The notes beneath the pieces were generated by a model that searched no databases, was not told the origin of the DNA, and worked only from the letters and a program-made list of their open reading frames with translations. From NCBI RefSeq assembly GCF_963378085.1, contig NZ_OY726395.1, positions 3,348,001 to 3,412,000 of the forward strand: a stretch of DNA of 64,000 nucleotides, in the 5' to 3' direction. The position numbers and the translations under genes were made by a program. Source of the DNA: Mycolicibacterium sp. MU0050. GTDB lineage: Bacteria; Actinomycetota; Actinomycetes; Mycobacteriales; Mycobacteriaceae. This document shows, one piece after another, positions 36,687 to 46,428 of this stretch; positions within the stretch are counted from its first letter, which is position 1, and the number at the start of each line of letters is the position of its first letter.

Positions 36687-37645
36687 CCGACTTCACCGAG
36701 GCGCTCACGGCGGTGCTGCGGCCCGTCCTCGGGGAGACGGTGACGGTCACCGACCTGACCCGGCTCACCGGTGGCGCCAGCCGCACCACCTGGTCGTTCA
36801 CCGCGAACACCGACACCGGGCCGCGGGCGTTGATCCTGCGCACCGGGCCACCGGACGAGGTGCACGCCAGCATGGAACTCGAGGCCCGGGTGCAGGCGCT
36901 GGCCGCCGAACAGGGTGCCGCGGTACCCGAGATCATCACCGCGTCGAACTCCGTTGAACCGCTGGGCAATCCGTACCTGATCTGCACCGCGATCGCCGGG
37001 GAGACCATCGTCCGGCGGATCTACCGCGGCCTCGACGACCAACGCCGGGCGAACCTGCTGCGGCAGTGCGCCGAGGCCCTGGTGCACATCCACCGGATCG
37101 ATCCGGCGCGGGCCGACCTCACCGTCGAGGACCCGGTGGCGCAGCTGCGCGCCCAACTCGACGGCACCGGGGACACCACCGCCACCTTCGAGTTCGCGTT
37201 CCGGTGGCTCGACCGGAATCGGCCCGCCACGGCCACCCCCACCCTGGTGCACGGAGACTTCCGGATGGGGAACCTGATCGTCGACGAATCCGGGCTGGCC
37301 GCGGTGCTGGACTGGGAGTTGGTGCACGCCGGCGACCCGGTGGAGGACCTCGCCTGGTTCTGCATCCGGGCCTGGCGGTTCGGGGCGCCGCGCAGCCTCG
37401 AGGCGGGTGGGCTGGGCAGCGTCGAGGACTTGCTGGCCGCCTATCACGACGCCGGCGGCGCCGCCGTCGACCGCGACGCGTTCCGCTGGTGGCTGGTGCT
37501 GTCGACGTTGAAGTGGGGCGTCATCTGCCGCTTCCAGGCCGAGCGCCACCTGTCCGGGCAGACCCCGTCGGTGGAGTTGGCGACCATCGGGCGCCGGGTC
37601 TGCGAGACGGAATGGGACCTGCTGAACCTGCTGGAGGAGCGATGA
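36683..37645 (+). CDS. APH-family kinase, LvaA/ACAD10-11-like (acyl-CoA 4-hydroxyl kinase predicted)
   Basis: A 320-residue kinase-fold protein of the aminoglycoside phosphotransferase family. The catalytic loop is TLVHGDFRMGNLIVDE near residue 189 and the metal-binding Asp is in AAVLDWELVHAGDPVEDLAWFC near 208; the N-terminal lobe has RLTGGASRTTWSF. Enzymes of this subgroup phosphorylate the 4-hydroxyl of acyl-CoAs rather than drugs. The four-base overlaps with the acyl-CoA dehydrogenase before it and the DUF6285 gene after it support that role. An antibiotic-resistance role is unlikely in this setting. Confidence 0.82.
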   Translation: MTDFTEALTAVLRPVLGETVTVTDLTRLTGGASRTTWSFTANTDTGPRALILRTGPPDEVHASMELEARVQALAAEQGAAVPEIITASNSVEPLGNPYLICTAIAGETIVRRIYRGLDDQRRANLLRQCAEALVHIHRIDPARADLTVEDPVAQLRAQLDGTGDTTATFEFAFRWLDRNRPATATPTLVHGDFRMGNLIVDESGLAAVLDWELVHAGDPVEDLAWFCIRAWRFGAPRSLEAGGLGSVEDLLAAYHDAGGAAVDRDAFRWWLVLSTLKWGVICRFQAERHLSGQTPSVELATIGRRVCETEWDLLNLLEER

Positions 37646-37980
37646 CCGCCTTGCATGGCCGGCCGACCGCCGCCGAACTGGTGGCCGCCGTCGCCGATTT
37701 CCTGGACCAGGACGTCCGCGCCGCCACCGAGGGGCAGGTGAACTTCCACGCCCGCGTCGCCGCCAATGCCCTGCGGATGGTGCAGCGGGAGTTGACCGCG
37801 ACCGGCGCCGCCGAGGTGAACCAGGTGCTCGCCGGGCTGGGGGCCACCGACGAGGCGCAGTTGGCGGCCGCGATCCGGAACGGCGACTTCGACGAACGCG
37901 CCGACGAATTGCTGCCCGGGCTCCGGGTGCTGGTCGGCCACCGGCTGGCCGCCGCCCATCCGGGTTACACCGAGGAGTGA
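37642..37980 (+). CDS. DUF6285 protein (LvaB-like kinase partner)
   Basis: A 112-residue helical protein with the DUF6285 pattern: RPTAAELVAAVADFLDQDVRAATEGQVNFHARVAANALRMVQREL, then a variable segment and LRVLVGHRLAAAHPGY. In P. putida the similar LvaB is needed together with the kinase LvaA. The gene is sandwiched by overlaps between the kinase and the SnoaL-like gene, which supports a protein complex. GGAGGAGCG precedes the ATG. Confidence 0.8.
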   Translation: MTALHGRPTAAELVAAVADFLDQDVRAATEGQVNFHARVAANALRMVQRELTATGAAEVNQVLAGLGATDEAQLAAAIRNGDFDERADELLPGLRVLVGHRLAAAHPGYTEE

Positions 37981-38366
37981 GCGTGGCCATCGACCGGGCG
38001 AGCATCCTCGACGTCGCCGACCGCCTGTTCGCGGCGATAGAACGCGCCGACACCGACACCATCGAGGCGTTGTTCGACGCCGACATCCTGGTCTGGCACA
38101 GCGGCGACGCCGCCGACAACGAACGCGCCCGCGCGCTGCGGGTGATCAAGTGGTTCATCGACCGCACCAGCACCCGCCGCTACGAGATCTTCGACCGGCA
38201 GGTCTTCGAGTCCGGCTTTGTCCAGCAGCACATCCTGCACGCCGCCGGCGCCGACGGCGCGAGGATCGCGTTGCGCGTGGGCATCGTGATCAAGCTGGCC
38301 GATAACGGCCTGATCAGTCGGATCGACGAGTACTTCGACCCCAGGGACATGGCCCCGTTGCTGTAG
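37977..38366 (+). CDS. SnoaL-like (NTF2-fold) protein
   Basis: A 129-residue protein of the NTF2/SnoaL-like fold: an N-terminal helix ILDVADRLFAAIERADTDTIEALFDADILVWHSGDA, then curved-sheet strands and RISRIDEYFDP-type end. Such proteins act as small isomerases, dehydratases or hydrolases. The start is GTG at 37977, overlapping the DUF6285 stop, so it closes the operon. The substrate is unknown. Confidence 0.78.
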   Translation: MSVAIDRASILDVADRLFAAIERADTDTIEALFDADILVWHSGDAADNERARALRVIKWFIDRTSTRRYEIFDRQVFESGFVQQHILHAAGADGARIALRVGIVIKLADNGLISRIDEYFDPRDMAPLL

Positions 38367-38415
38367 CGGGGGGACCCGCGCAACCAAAAGCGGCCAGGCC
38401 GAACGAATGTGGCCG

Positions 38416-38421
38416 TAGCAT
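38416..38421 (+). promoter_or_regulatory. Putative -10 hexamer (TAGCAT) for the receiver protein gene
   Basis: TAGCAT fits TANNNT and ends seven bases before the GTG at 38429, the layout of a leaderless mycobacterial promoter. This suggests that the response-regulator gene is transcribed separately from the catabolic operon. Confidence 0.45.
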
Positions 38422-38428
38422 CGGCGTC

Positions 38429-38836
38429 GTGGCCGACACTTCCGTGCGCGTGCTGGTGTACAGCGACAACCCCCGCACCCGCGAGCAGGTCTTGCTGGCG
38501 CTGGGCAAGCGGGTGCATCCCGACCTGCCCGACCTGGACTATCTCGAGGTCGCCACGGAGCCCGTCGTGATTCAGCAGATGGACGCCGGGGGCATCGACC
38601 TGGCCATCCTCGACGGGGAGGCCACGCCGGCGGGCGGGATGGGGATCGCCAAGCAACTCAAGGACGAGCTGGCGGTGTGCCCGCCGATCCTGGTGCTGAC
38701 CGGCCGCCGCGACGACGCCTGGCTGGCGAAATGGTCCCGCGCAGAGGCCGCGGTGCCGCATCCGATCGACCCCATCGAGCTGGGTGAGGCCGTGGTCCGC
38801 CTACTGCGCGCGACCCGCCCCGAAACACGCGCCTGA
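38429..38836 (+). CDS. Atypical single-domain response regulator (Rv3143-like)
   Basis: A 135-residue receiver-fold protein without an output domain. The phospho-acceptor candidate is Asp62 in LAILDGEATPAGG and the Thr of VLTGR is kept. The acidic pair at the N-terminus is reduced to one Asp (YSDNPR), and the conserved Lys of strand 5 is replaced (VPHPIDP). Phosphorylation may therefore be weak or absent. Its place directly before nuoA equals Rv3143; I recall a report that this protein touches the Nuo complex, which I cannot verify here. No sensor kinase is nearby. Confidence 0.85.
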   Translation: MADTSVRVLVYSDNPRTREQVLLALGKRVHPDLPDLDYLEVATEPVVIQQMDAGGIDLAILDGEATPAGGMGIAKQLKDELAVCPPILVLTGRRDDAWLAKWSRAEAAVPHPIDPIELGEAVVRLLRATRPETRA

Positions 38837-38970
38837 ACCGGCGCAATCGCCGCGCGAAATATTTTGCCGCCCTTACTCATTCACAGGATCTGAGACTTTC
38901 TGGGCGTTTCCTGCGCGGTTGTGTCGATCCTAGCCAAAACGCGTCGGGGCGACGGTCAAGATCGCTAGGC

Positions 38971-38986
38971 TGTGTGCTAGCTCACA
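38971..38986. promoter_or_regulatory. CRP-like site upstream of nuoA
   Basis: TGTGTGCTAGCTCACA matches TGTGA-N6-TCACA with one mismatch and ends 34 bases before the nuoA ATG. The 184-base gap from 38837 otherwise contains only candidate promoter bases, such as TAGGCT at 38966-38971, which overlaps the site. Confidence 0.45.
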
Positions 38987-39020
38987 TCGACAGCCCGAGC
39001 GAGGGAGCGCAGCAGTACCC

Positions 39021-39370
39021 ATGGAGCTCTACACGCCCATCCTGGTTCTGGGGGCCATCGCGACCGCCTTCGCGGTCGGTTCGGTCGGCATAGCGCTGGT
39101 GATCGGCCCCCGCCGCTTCAATCGCGCCAAGGTCATGGCCTACGAATGCGGGGTGGAGCCCGCGGCGCAAGACGCCGGCAGCGGCCGGTTCCCCATCAAG
39201 TTCTACCTGGTGGCCATGTCGTTCATCATCTTCGACATCGAGATCGTCTTCCTCTACCCGTGGGCCGTGGCGTTCGACAACCTCGGGTTGTTCGGGGTGA
39301 TCGCCGTGGCGCTGTTCATCTTCAACGTGTCGGTCGCCTACGCGTACGAGTGGCGGCGGGGAGGCTTGAA

Positions 39371-39380
<10 letters not shown>
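39021..39380 (+). CDS. nuoA: NADH-quinone oxidoreductase subunit A
   Basis: A 119-residue membrane subunit of complex I with three helices. The loop [48 protein letters not shown] is the family signature, with the YECG quinone-site loop and the acidic helix. It is the first gene of a complete nuoA-N operon that pumps protons while passing electrons from NADH to menaquinone. It overlaps nuoB by 10 bases. Confidence 0.97.
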
Positions 39381-39921
<541 letters not shown>

Positions 39922-39925
<4 letters not shown>

Positions 39926-40596
39926 GCCCGCACGACCCGGCCGAACCCGAGGTCATCGACGTCCGCACCGGCATGTTCGGCGCCGAGGGCACCGGCGACA
40001 CCTCCGGCTACGGGCGGCTGGTGCGCGAGGTGGCGCTGCCCGGCAGCAGCCCGCGGCCCTACGGCGGCTACTTCGACGAGGTCGTCGACCGCCTTGCCGA
40101 CGTGCTCGGAGCCGACTTCCGCGCGGCCGTGGAGCGCGTCGTGGTCCACCGCGATCAGCTGACACTGGAGATCCGCCGTGAGCAGTTGCCGTCGGTGGCC
40201 CGCGCGCTGCGCGACGACGAGGCGTTGCGGTTCGAGCTGTGCGCCGGGGTCTCCGGAGTGCACTACCCCGGCGACGAGGGCCGCGAACTGCACGCGGTGT
40301 ACCCGCTGATGTCGATCACCCACAATCGGCGCATCCAGCTCGAGACCACCTGCCCGGACGCCGACCCCCATGTGCCGTCGCTGTTTTCGGTCTACCCCAC
40401 CGTCGACTGGCACGAACGGGAAACCTATGACTTCTTCGGGATCATCTTCGACGGCCATCCCGCGCTGACCCGCATCGAGATGCCCGACGACTGGGTCGGG
40501 CATCCGCAGCGCAAGGACTATCCCCTCGGTGGTGTGCCCGTGGAATACCACGGCGCGCAGATCCCGCCGCCCGACGAACGCAGGGCGTATCACTGA
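39922..40596 (+). CDS. nuoC: NADH-quinone oxidoreductase subunit C
   Basis: A 224-residue subunit of the peripheral arm, encoded separately from nuoD as in other actinobacteria. The 30-kDa signature is [41 protein letters not shown] near residues 156-196. The N-terminal 60 residues are a lineage-specific extension. The start is GTG at 39922, coupled to the nuoB stop (GTGA). Confidence 0.96.
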
Positions 40597-40597
40597 C

Positions 40598-41908
40598 ATG
40601 ACCGACACCACGGAACGCACCGTCACCCTCGGCGGCCAGGACTGGGACGAGATCGTCGCACTGGCCCGGGAATCCGCGCACGGCTCCGCCGGCGAACGCA
40701 TCGTGGTCAACATGGGGCCGCAGCACCCGTCGACCCACGGGGTGTTGCGACTGATCCTCGAGATCGAGGGTGAGACCGTCGTCCAGGCGCGCTGCGGAAT
40801 CGGCTACCTGCACACCGGGATCGAGAAGAACCTCGAGTACCGGAACTGGACCCAGGGCGTCACGTTCGTCACCCGGATGGACTACCTGTCCCCGTTCTTC
40901 AACGAGACCGCGTACTGCCTCGGTGTCGAGAAGCTGCTGGGGATCACCGACCAGATCCCCGAACGCGCCAGCGTCATCCGGGTGATGCTGATGGAACTCA
41001 ACCGGATCTCCAGCCACCTGGTGGCGCTGGCCACCGGGGGCATGGAACTCGGCGCCATGAGCGCGATGTTCTACGGCTTCCGCGAGCGCGAAGAGGTGCT
41101 CACGGTGTTCGAGGCCATCACCGGGCTGCGGATGAACCACGCCTACATCCGGCCCGGCGGACTGGCGGCCGACCTGCCCGACGGCGGTGTCGAGAAGGTG
41201 GCCGCGCTGCTGAAGCTGCTGCCGGGCCGGCTCGGCGAGTTCGAGGCGTTGCTGCGCGAGAACCCGATCTGGAAGGCGCGCAACGTCGGAATCGGGTTCC
41301 TGGACCTGACCGGCTGCATGGCGCTCGGCGTCACCGGGCCGGTGCTGCGCGCCACCGGACTCCCGCACGATCTGCGCAAGGCGCAGCCGTACTGCGGTTA
41401 CGAGACCTACGAATTCGACGTCATCACCGGCTCCCACTGCGACTGCTATGACCGCTACGTCATCCGGGTCGAGGAGATGAAACAGTCGCTGAAGATCGTC
41501 GAGCAATGCCTCGACCGGCTGCGGCCCGGCCCGGTGATGATCGAGGACAAGAAGCTGGCCTGGCCGGCGGACCTGACGCTGGGTCCCGACGGACTGGGCA
41601 ACAGCCCCGCCCACATCGCCCGGATCATGGGCCAGTCGATGGAGGGTCTGATCCATCACTTCAAGCTGGTGACCGAGGGGTTCCGGGTGCCCGCCGGCCA
41701 GTGCTACGTCGCGGTCGAGTCCCCGCGCGGCGAACTCGGCGTGCACATGGTCTCCGACGGCGGCACCCGCCCGTACCGGGTGCACTACCGCGACCCGTCG
41801 TTCACGAATCTGCAAGCGGTGGCCGCGATGTGCGAGGGCGGCATGGTCGCCGACCTGATCTCCGCGGTCGCCTCCATCGATCCCGTCATGGGCGGGGTGG
41901 ATCGATGA
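40598..41908 (+). CDS. nuoD: NADH-quinone oxidoreductase subunit D
   Basis: A 436-residue 49-kDa-type subunit that forms the quinone cavity with Nuo[14 protein letters not shown] contains the quinone-binding His, followed by [30 protein letters not shown] and [11 protein letters not shown]. The C-terminus has the family end [14 protein letters not shown]. The ATG at 40598 comes one base after the nuoC stop, and the gene overlaps nuoE by four bases. Confidence 0.97.
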   Translation: MTDTTERTVTLGGQDWDEIVALARESAHGSAGERIVVNMGPQHPSTHGVLRLILEIEGETVVQARCGIGYLHTGIEKNLEYRNWTQGVTFVTRMDYLSPFFNETAYCLGVEKLLGITDQIPERASVIRVMLMELNRISSHLVALATGGMELGAMSAMFYGFREREEVLTVFEAITGLRMNHAYIRPGGLAADLPDGGVEKVAALLKLLPGRLGEFEALLRENPIWKARNVGIGFLDLTGCMALGVTGPVLRATGLPHDLRKAQPYCGYETYEFDVITGSHCDCYDRYVIRVEEMKQSLKIVEQCLDRLRPGPVMIEDKKLAWPADLTLGPDGLGNSPAHIARIMGQSMEGLIHHFKLVTEGFRVPAGQCYVAVESPRGELGVHMVSDGGTRPYRVHYRDPSFTNLQAVAAMCEGGMVADLISAVASIDPVMGGVDR

Positions 41909-42657
41909 CCGACGGCCAGCAGATCAACAACCGCACCGTCGACCTCACGCTGGGCCCCCGCCCCGACGAACCCGGGCCACCCATCGGTGGCCCGCTGACC
42001 TACCCGGCGGAGGTCGCGGAGCGATTGGCCACCGACGCCGCGGTGATCATCGCCCGCTATCCGCAGTCGCGCTCGGCTCTGTTGCCCCTGCTACACCTGG
42101 TCCAGGCCGAGGACGGCTACCTGACCGCCGCCGGAATCTCCTTCTGCGCAGCACAACTCGGACTGACCGACGCCGAGGTCACCGCGGTGGCGACGTTCTA
42201 CTCGATGTACCGCCGCACCCCCACCGGCAAGTATCTGGTGGGCGTGTGCACCAACACGCTGTGCGCGATCATGGGCGGCGACGCGATTCTCGAGACCCTC
42301 GAGCAGCACCTCGACGTGCAACCGGGGCAGACCACCGAGGACGACCGGATCACCCTCGAACACCTCGAATGCAACGCCGCCTGCGACTACGCGCCGGTGA
42401 TCATGGTGAACTGGGAGTTCTTCGACAACCAAACCCCTTCCAGCGCCCGTGATCTCGTCGACCGGCTGCGCGCGGAGAAGCCCGTGATCGCCACCCGCGG
42501 CGGCCGGATCTGCTCGTTCGCCGAAACCGCGCGCACCCTGGCCGGATTGCCCGACCCGGACCGGCCACCGGACCAATCCGGCCCGGGCGCGGCCACACTC
42601 GCCGGGCTGCGGGTGGCCCAGGCGCTGGGCATGACCGCGAGCGAGGGAGAGCAGTGA
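41905..42657 (+). CDS. nuoE: NADH-quinone oxidoreductase subunit E
   Basis: A 250-residue 24-kDa-type subunit that holds the N1a [2Fe-2S] cluster. The four ligands are in [13 protein letters not shown] and [17 protein letters not shown]- and C-terminal extensions of about 40 and 60 residues are typical of mycobacteria; the C-terminal one is Pro- and Ala-rich. Four-base overlaps exist at both ends with nuoD and nuoF. Confidence 0.96.
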   Translation: MTDGQQINNRTVDLTLGPRPDEPGPPIGGPLTYPAEVAERLATDAAVIIARYPQSRSALLPLLHLVQAEDGYLTAAGISFCAAQLGLTDAEVTAVATFYSMYRRTPTGKYLVGVCTNTLCAIMGGDAILETLEQHLDVQPGQTTEDDRITLEHLECNAACDYAPVIMVNWEFFDNQTPSSARDLVDRLRAEKPVIATRGGRICSFAETARTLAGLPDPDRPPDQSGPGAATLAGLRVAQALGMTASEGEQ

Positions 42658-43970
42658 CCGCGCTGAGTCCGGTGTTGAGCCGGTTCTGGGACGAAGAGCA
42701 GCCCTGGTCGCTGGCGACCTATCGGCGCCACGACGGTTACCGCGCCCTGGACAAGGCGCTCTCGATGCCGCCCGACGACATCATCGCGCTGATCAAGGAG
42801 TCCGGCCTGCGGGGCCGCGGCGGCGCGGGGTTCCCCACCGGGACCAAGTGGTCGTTCATTCCGCAGGACGCGACCGGCCCGGGCGTCAAGCCGCATTACC
42901 TGGTGGTCAACGCCGACGAGTCCGAACCCGGTACCTGCAAAGACATCCCGCTGATGTTGACCACCCCGCACTTCCTCGTCGAGGGGGCGATCATCGCGGC
43001 GTACGCCATCCGGGCCAACCACGCCTTCATCTACCTGCGCGGCGAGGTCGTCCCGGTGCTGCGGCGACTGCAGGCCGCCGTCGCCGAGGCCTACGAGGCC
43101 GGCTATCTGGGCCGCGACATCGGCGGGTCCGGGTTCGACCTGGAACTGATCGTGCACGCCGGCGCGGGCGCCTACATCTGCGGCGAGGAGACCGCCCTGC
43201 TGGACTCGCTGGAGGGCCGTCGCGGCCAACCCCGGCTGCGTCCCCCGTTCCCGGCGGTGGCCGGGCTGTACGCCTGCCCGACGGTGGTCAACAACGTCGA
43301 ATCCATTGCGTCGGTGCCGCCGGTGGTGCTGAACGGGGTCGACTGGTTCAAGTCGATGGGGTCCGAGAAGTCCCCCGGGTTCACGCTGTACTCGCTGTCC
43401 GGGCACGTCACCACCCCCGGGCAGTACGAGGCCCCGCTGGGCATCACGCTGCGCGAGCTGCTGTCCTACGCCGGCGGGGTGCGCCCGGGTCACGAGCTGA
43501 AGTTCTGGACCCCGGGCGGCTCCTCGACGCCGCTGCTCACCGCCGAGCACCTCGACATCCCGCTGGACTACGAGGGCGTGGCCGGGGCGGGATCGATGCT
43601 GGGCACCAAGGCATTACAGATCTTCGACGAGACCACGTGCGTGGTGCGGGCGGTGGCGCGCTGGACCGACTTCTACGCCCACGAGTCCTGCGGCAAGTGC
43701 ACCCCCTGCCGGGAGGGCACCTTCTGGCTCAAGCAGATCTACCACCGCCTGGAGAACGGCCAGGGCACCGCCGAAGACCTCGACAAGCTGCTCGACATCT
43801 CCGACATCGTGCTCGGAAAGTCGTTCTGCGCGCTCGGGGACGGGGCCGCGATGCCCATCCAGTCGTCGCTGAAGTACTTCCGCGCCGAGTACGAGGCCCA
43901 TCTGAGCGGCGGGTGCCCGTTCGACCCGCGCGCCTCGATGCTCGTCGCACCGGAGGAGGTGGACGCATGA
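42654..43970 (+). CDS. nuoF: NADH-quinone oxidoreductase subunit F
   Basis: A 438-residue subunit where NADH is oxidised. The NADH and FMN sites are [18 protein letters not shown] and [14 protein letters not shown] with [19 protein letters not shown]; the N3 cluster ligands are in [11 protein letters not shown] and a later Cys in [11 protein letters not shown]. The start is GTG at 42654. Its stop forms an ATGA junction with a 34-codon frame inside the inserted repeat rather than with nuoG, which begins 97 bases further on. Confidence 0.97.
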   Translation: MTALSPVLSRFWDEEQPWSLATYRRHDGYRALDKALSMPPDDIIALIKESGLRGRGGAGFPTGTKWSFIPQDATGPGVKPHYLVVNADESEPGTCKDIPLMLTTPHFLVEGAIIAAYAIRANHAFIYLRGEVVPVLRRLQAAVAEAYEAGYLGRDIGGSGFDLELIVHAGAGAYICGEETALLDSLEGRRGQPRLRPPFPAVAGLYACPTVVNNVESIASVPPVVLNGVDWFKSMGSEKSPGFTLYSLSGHVTTPGQYEAPLGITLRELLSYAGGVRPGHELKFWTPGGSSTPLLTAEHLDIPLDYEGVAGAGSMLGTKALQIFDETTCVVRAVARWTDFYAHESCGKCTPCREGTFWLKQIYHRLENGQGTAEDLDKLLDISDIVLGKSFCALGDGAAMPIQSSLKYFRAEYEAHLSGGCPFDPRASMLVAPEEVDA

Positions 43971-44067
43971 CGACCGGTCCGATCTCCCGCGAGCGCTCAC
44001 CGTTGTACAGCTTCGACCCCGTTTTCCGTACCAGGATGAGCGCTCGCGCAGCAGTGGAGGTGGATGC
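43967..44067 (+). repeat. MIRU-like 101-base insertion at the nuoF-nuoG junction
   Basis: An 18-base direct repeat (43955-43972 and 44056-44073, one mismatch) contains the stop/start ATGA of the junction and brackets the unit. The copies are 101 bases apart. Inside, 12-base inverted repeats CGCGAGCGCTCA (43988-43999) and TGAGCGCTCGCG (44037-44048) enclose a 37-base loop. Insertion at an ATGA coupling site, this size and an open frame joining both neighbours are the hallmarks described for mycobacterial interspersed repetitive units. Confidence 0.7.
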
Positions 44068-44071
44068 ATGA
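43967..44071 (+). CDS. 34-codon frame of the MIRU-like element
   Basis: The frame starts with the ATG overlapping the nuoF stop (ATGA) and ends in a TGA overlapping the nuoG ATG. It would encode [20 protein letters not shown] followed by a short basic tail ending in EVDA, the same last residues as NuoF because of the direct repeat. A stable product is doubtful; the likely purpose is to keep ribosomes moving from nuoF to nuoG. Confidence 0.35.
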   Translation: MTTGPISRERSPLYSFDPVFRTRMSARAAVEVDA

Positions 44072-46428
44072 CGCTGGCCGAGCACCACCACGACGCCCCG
44101 CCGGTGGAGATGGTCACCCTGACCATCGACGACGTCGAGGTCTCGGTTCCCAAGGGCACGCTGGTGATCCGGGCGGCCGAGCTGATGGGCGTGCAGATCC
44201 CGAGGTTCTGCGACCATCCGCTGCTGGAACCCGTCGGCGCCTGCCGGCAGTGCATCGTCGAGATCGAGGGACAGCGCAAGCCGGTCGCGTCCTGCACCAC
44301 GCCGGTGGCGCCCGACATGGTGGTGCGCACCCAGCACACCAGCGCCGAGGCCGACAAGGCGCAGCACGGCGTCATGGAGTTGCTGCTGATCAACCACCCG
44401 CTGGACTGCCCGGTGTGCGACAAGGGCGGCGAATGCCCGCTGCAGAACCAGGCGATGTCCAACGGTCGGCCCGAGACCAGGTTCACCGACGACGTCAAGC
44501 GCACGTTCCCCAAGCCCATCCACCTGTCCAGCCAGGTGCTGCTGGACCGGGAGCGGTGTGTGCTGTGCGCGCGGTGTACCCGCTTCTCCAACCAGATCGC
44601 CGGCGACCCGTTCATCGAGTTGCTGGAGCGCGGCGCGTTGCAGCAGGTCGGGATCGCCCCCGGCGAGGCGTTCGACTCGTACTTCTCCGGCAACAGCGTG
44701 CAGATCTGCCCCGTCGGGGCGCTCACCGGCACCGCCTACCGGTTCCGGGCGCGGCCCTTCGACCTGGTGTCCTCGCCCAGCGTGTGCGAGCACTGCGCGG
44801 CCGGGTGTGCGCAGCGCACCGACCACCGGCGCGGCAAGGTGATGCGCCGGCTGGCCGGGGACGACCCGGAGGTCAACGAGGAGTGGAACTGCGACAAGGG
44901 CCGCTGGGCGTTCACCTACGCCACCCAGGGCGACCGCATCCACACCCCGCTGCTGCGCGAACCCGACGGCGCGCTGCGCCCCGCCTCCTGGTCGGAGGCC
45001 ATCAGCGTGGCCGGCGCCGGGCTGACCGCGGCGGTGGGCCGCGCCGGGGTGCTGGTCGGTGGCCGGGTCAGCGCGCGGGACGCGTTGGGCTACAGCAGGT
45101 TTGCCCGCATGGTGTTGGACACCAACGACATCGACTTCCGGGCCCGCCCGCACAGCGAGGAGGAAGCCGAGTTCCTGGCCGCCCGGATCGCCGGCCGGCG
45201 GATGACCGTCACCTACGCCGACCTGGAGGCCGCGCCGGCGGTGCTGCTGGTCGGCTTCGAACCCGAAGAGGAATGCCCCATCGTGTTCCTGCGGCTGCGC
45301 AAGGCCGTCCGCAAGAACGGGCTGTCGGTGCTGTCGGTCGCGCCGTTCGCCTCCCTCGGGCTGACCAAGCTCGACGGCCGGCTGGTGATGACCGTGCCCG
45401 GCGGCGAGGCCGAGGCCCTCGACGGGCTCGCCGCGGAACTGCCCGCCGGTTCGATCATCATGGTCGGCGAGCGGCTGGCGACCAGTCCCGGCGCCTTCTC
45501 GGCGGTGGGCCGGTTGGCCGACCGCACCGGGGCCCGGCTGGCCTGGGTGCCGCGGCGCGCCGGTGAGCGCGGCGCCCTGGAGGCCGGCTGCCTGCCCAAC
45601 CTGTTGTCCGGCGGCCATCCGGTCGCCGACCCCGGCGCGCGCGCGACCATCGCCGCCGCCTGGCACAGCACCGAACTCCCCGCCACCGCCGGCCGGGACA
45701 CCGCGGGGATCCTGGCCGCCGCCGGCGCCGGCGACCTGGGTGCGCTGCTGATCGGTGGGGTCGAACTCGCCGACCTGCCGGACCCGGTCGCCGCCCGGGT
45801 CGCCCTGGCCGCCGCGCCGTTCGTCATCAGCCTCGAGGTGCGGCACAGTGAGGTCACCGCCCTGGCCGACGTGGTGTTCCCGGTGGCGCCGGTGGTCGAG
45901 AAGGCCGACGCGTACCTGAACTGGGAGGGGCGGGCCCGGCCGTTCGAGGCCGCACTGCTGGGCAATGCCACCCCGGACGCGCGGGTGCTGCAGACCCTGG
46001 CCGACGAGTTGGGTGTCGACCTCGGCCTGCGCGACATCGAAGACCCGAGCTGGCAGGGCGAGCCCGCGGCGGGCCCCGCGCACCCGGCCCGGAAGGTGGA
46101 CACCATGTCGGGCCAGGCCGTGCTGGCCACCTGGCGAATGCTGTTGGACGCCGGTCGGTTACAGGACGGTGAGCCGCACCTGGCCGGCACCGCGCGTGCG
46201 CCGGTGGCGCGGCTGTCGGCGACCACGGCCGCCGAGGTCGGCGTCGCCGAAGGCGAGTTGCTCACCGTCCGCACCGACCGGGGTGCGATCACGCTGCCCC
46301 TGGTGTGCACCGAGATGCCCGACCGGGTGGTATGGCTGCCGATGAACTCACCCGGCAGCGCCGTCGGCAACTCACTGGGTGCGACGTCCGGCGACGTGGT
46401 GCGCATCGAACGGGCCGATGCGCCGTGA
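44068..46428 (+). CDS. nuoG: NADH-quinone oxidoreductase subunit G
   Basis: A 786-residue 75-kDa-type subunit with several iron-sulfur clusters. The [2Fe-2S] ligands are in [23 protein letters not shown] and VASC, the His-Cys3 cluster is near [19 protein letters not shown], a further cluster near [14 protein letters not shown] and VQICPVGAL, and an extra one at [11 protein letters not shown]. The rest is a molybdopterin-oxidoreductase-like domain without cofactor. It is translated after the MIRU-like frame and overlaps nuoH by four bases. Confidence 0.97.
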   Translation: MTLAEHHHDAPPVEMVTLTIDDVEVSVPKGTLVIRAAELMGVQIPRFCDHPLLEPVGACRQCIVEIEGQRKPVASCTTPVAPDMVVRTQHTSAEADKAQHGVMELLLINHPLDCPVCDKGGECPLQNQAMSNGRPETRFTDDVKRTFPKPIHLSSQVLLDRERCVLCARCTRFSNQIAGDPFIELLERGALQQVGIAPGEAFDSYFSGNSVQICPVGALTGTAYRFRARPFDLVSSPSVCEHCAAGCAQRTDHRRGKVMRRLAGDDPEVNEEWNCDKGRWAFTYATQGDRIHTPLLREPDGALRPASWSEAISVAGAGLTAAVGRAGVLVGGRVSARDALGYSRFARMVLDTNDIDFRARPHSEEEAEFLAARIAGRRMTVTYADLEAAPAVLLVGFEPEEECPIVFLRLRKAVRKNGLSVLSVAPFASLGLTKLDGRLVMTVPGGEAEALDGLAAELPAGSIIMVGERLATSPGAFSAVGRLADRTGARLAWVPRRAGERGALEAGCLPNLLSGGHPVADPGARATIAAAWHSTELPATAGRDTAGILAAAGAGDLGALLIGGVELADLPDPVAARVALAAAPFVISLEVRHSEVTALADVVFPVAPVVEKADAYLNWEGRARPFEAALLGNATPDARVLQTLADELGVDLGLRDIEDPSWQGEPAAGPAHPARKVDTMSGQAVLATWRMLLDAGRLQDGEPHLAGTARAPVARLSATTAAEVGVAEGELLTVRTDRGAITLPLVCTEMPDRVVWLPMNSPGSAVGNSLGATSGDVVRIERADAP

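Noticed and set aside
36683..37645. Aminoglycoside-resistance kinase.
   Set aside because: Gene order with an acyl-CoA dehydrogenase and DUF6285 protein points to acyl-CoA metabolism; APH homology alone does not show resistance.
27072..38366. A genomic island acquired recently.
   Set aside because: No integrase, tRNA target, direct-repeat boundary or obvious base-composition shift is visible; it may be accessory, but recent transfer is not supported.
43967..44071. A genuine new Nuo subunit encoded by the 34-codon frame.
   Set aside because: Its ends arise from a direct repeat of the nuoF-nuoG junction and it has no domain; a bridging frame of a MIRU-like element explains it better.
43729..46083. 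A 784-codon minus-strand frame opposite nuoF-nuoG.
   Set aside because: The composition is low-complexity and it opposes well-conserved subunits; a typical shadow in high-GC DNA.
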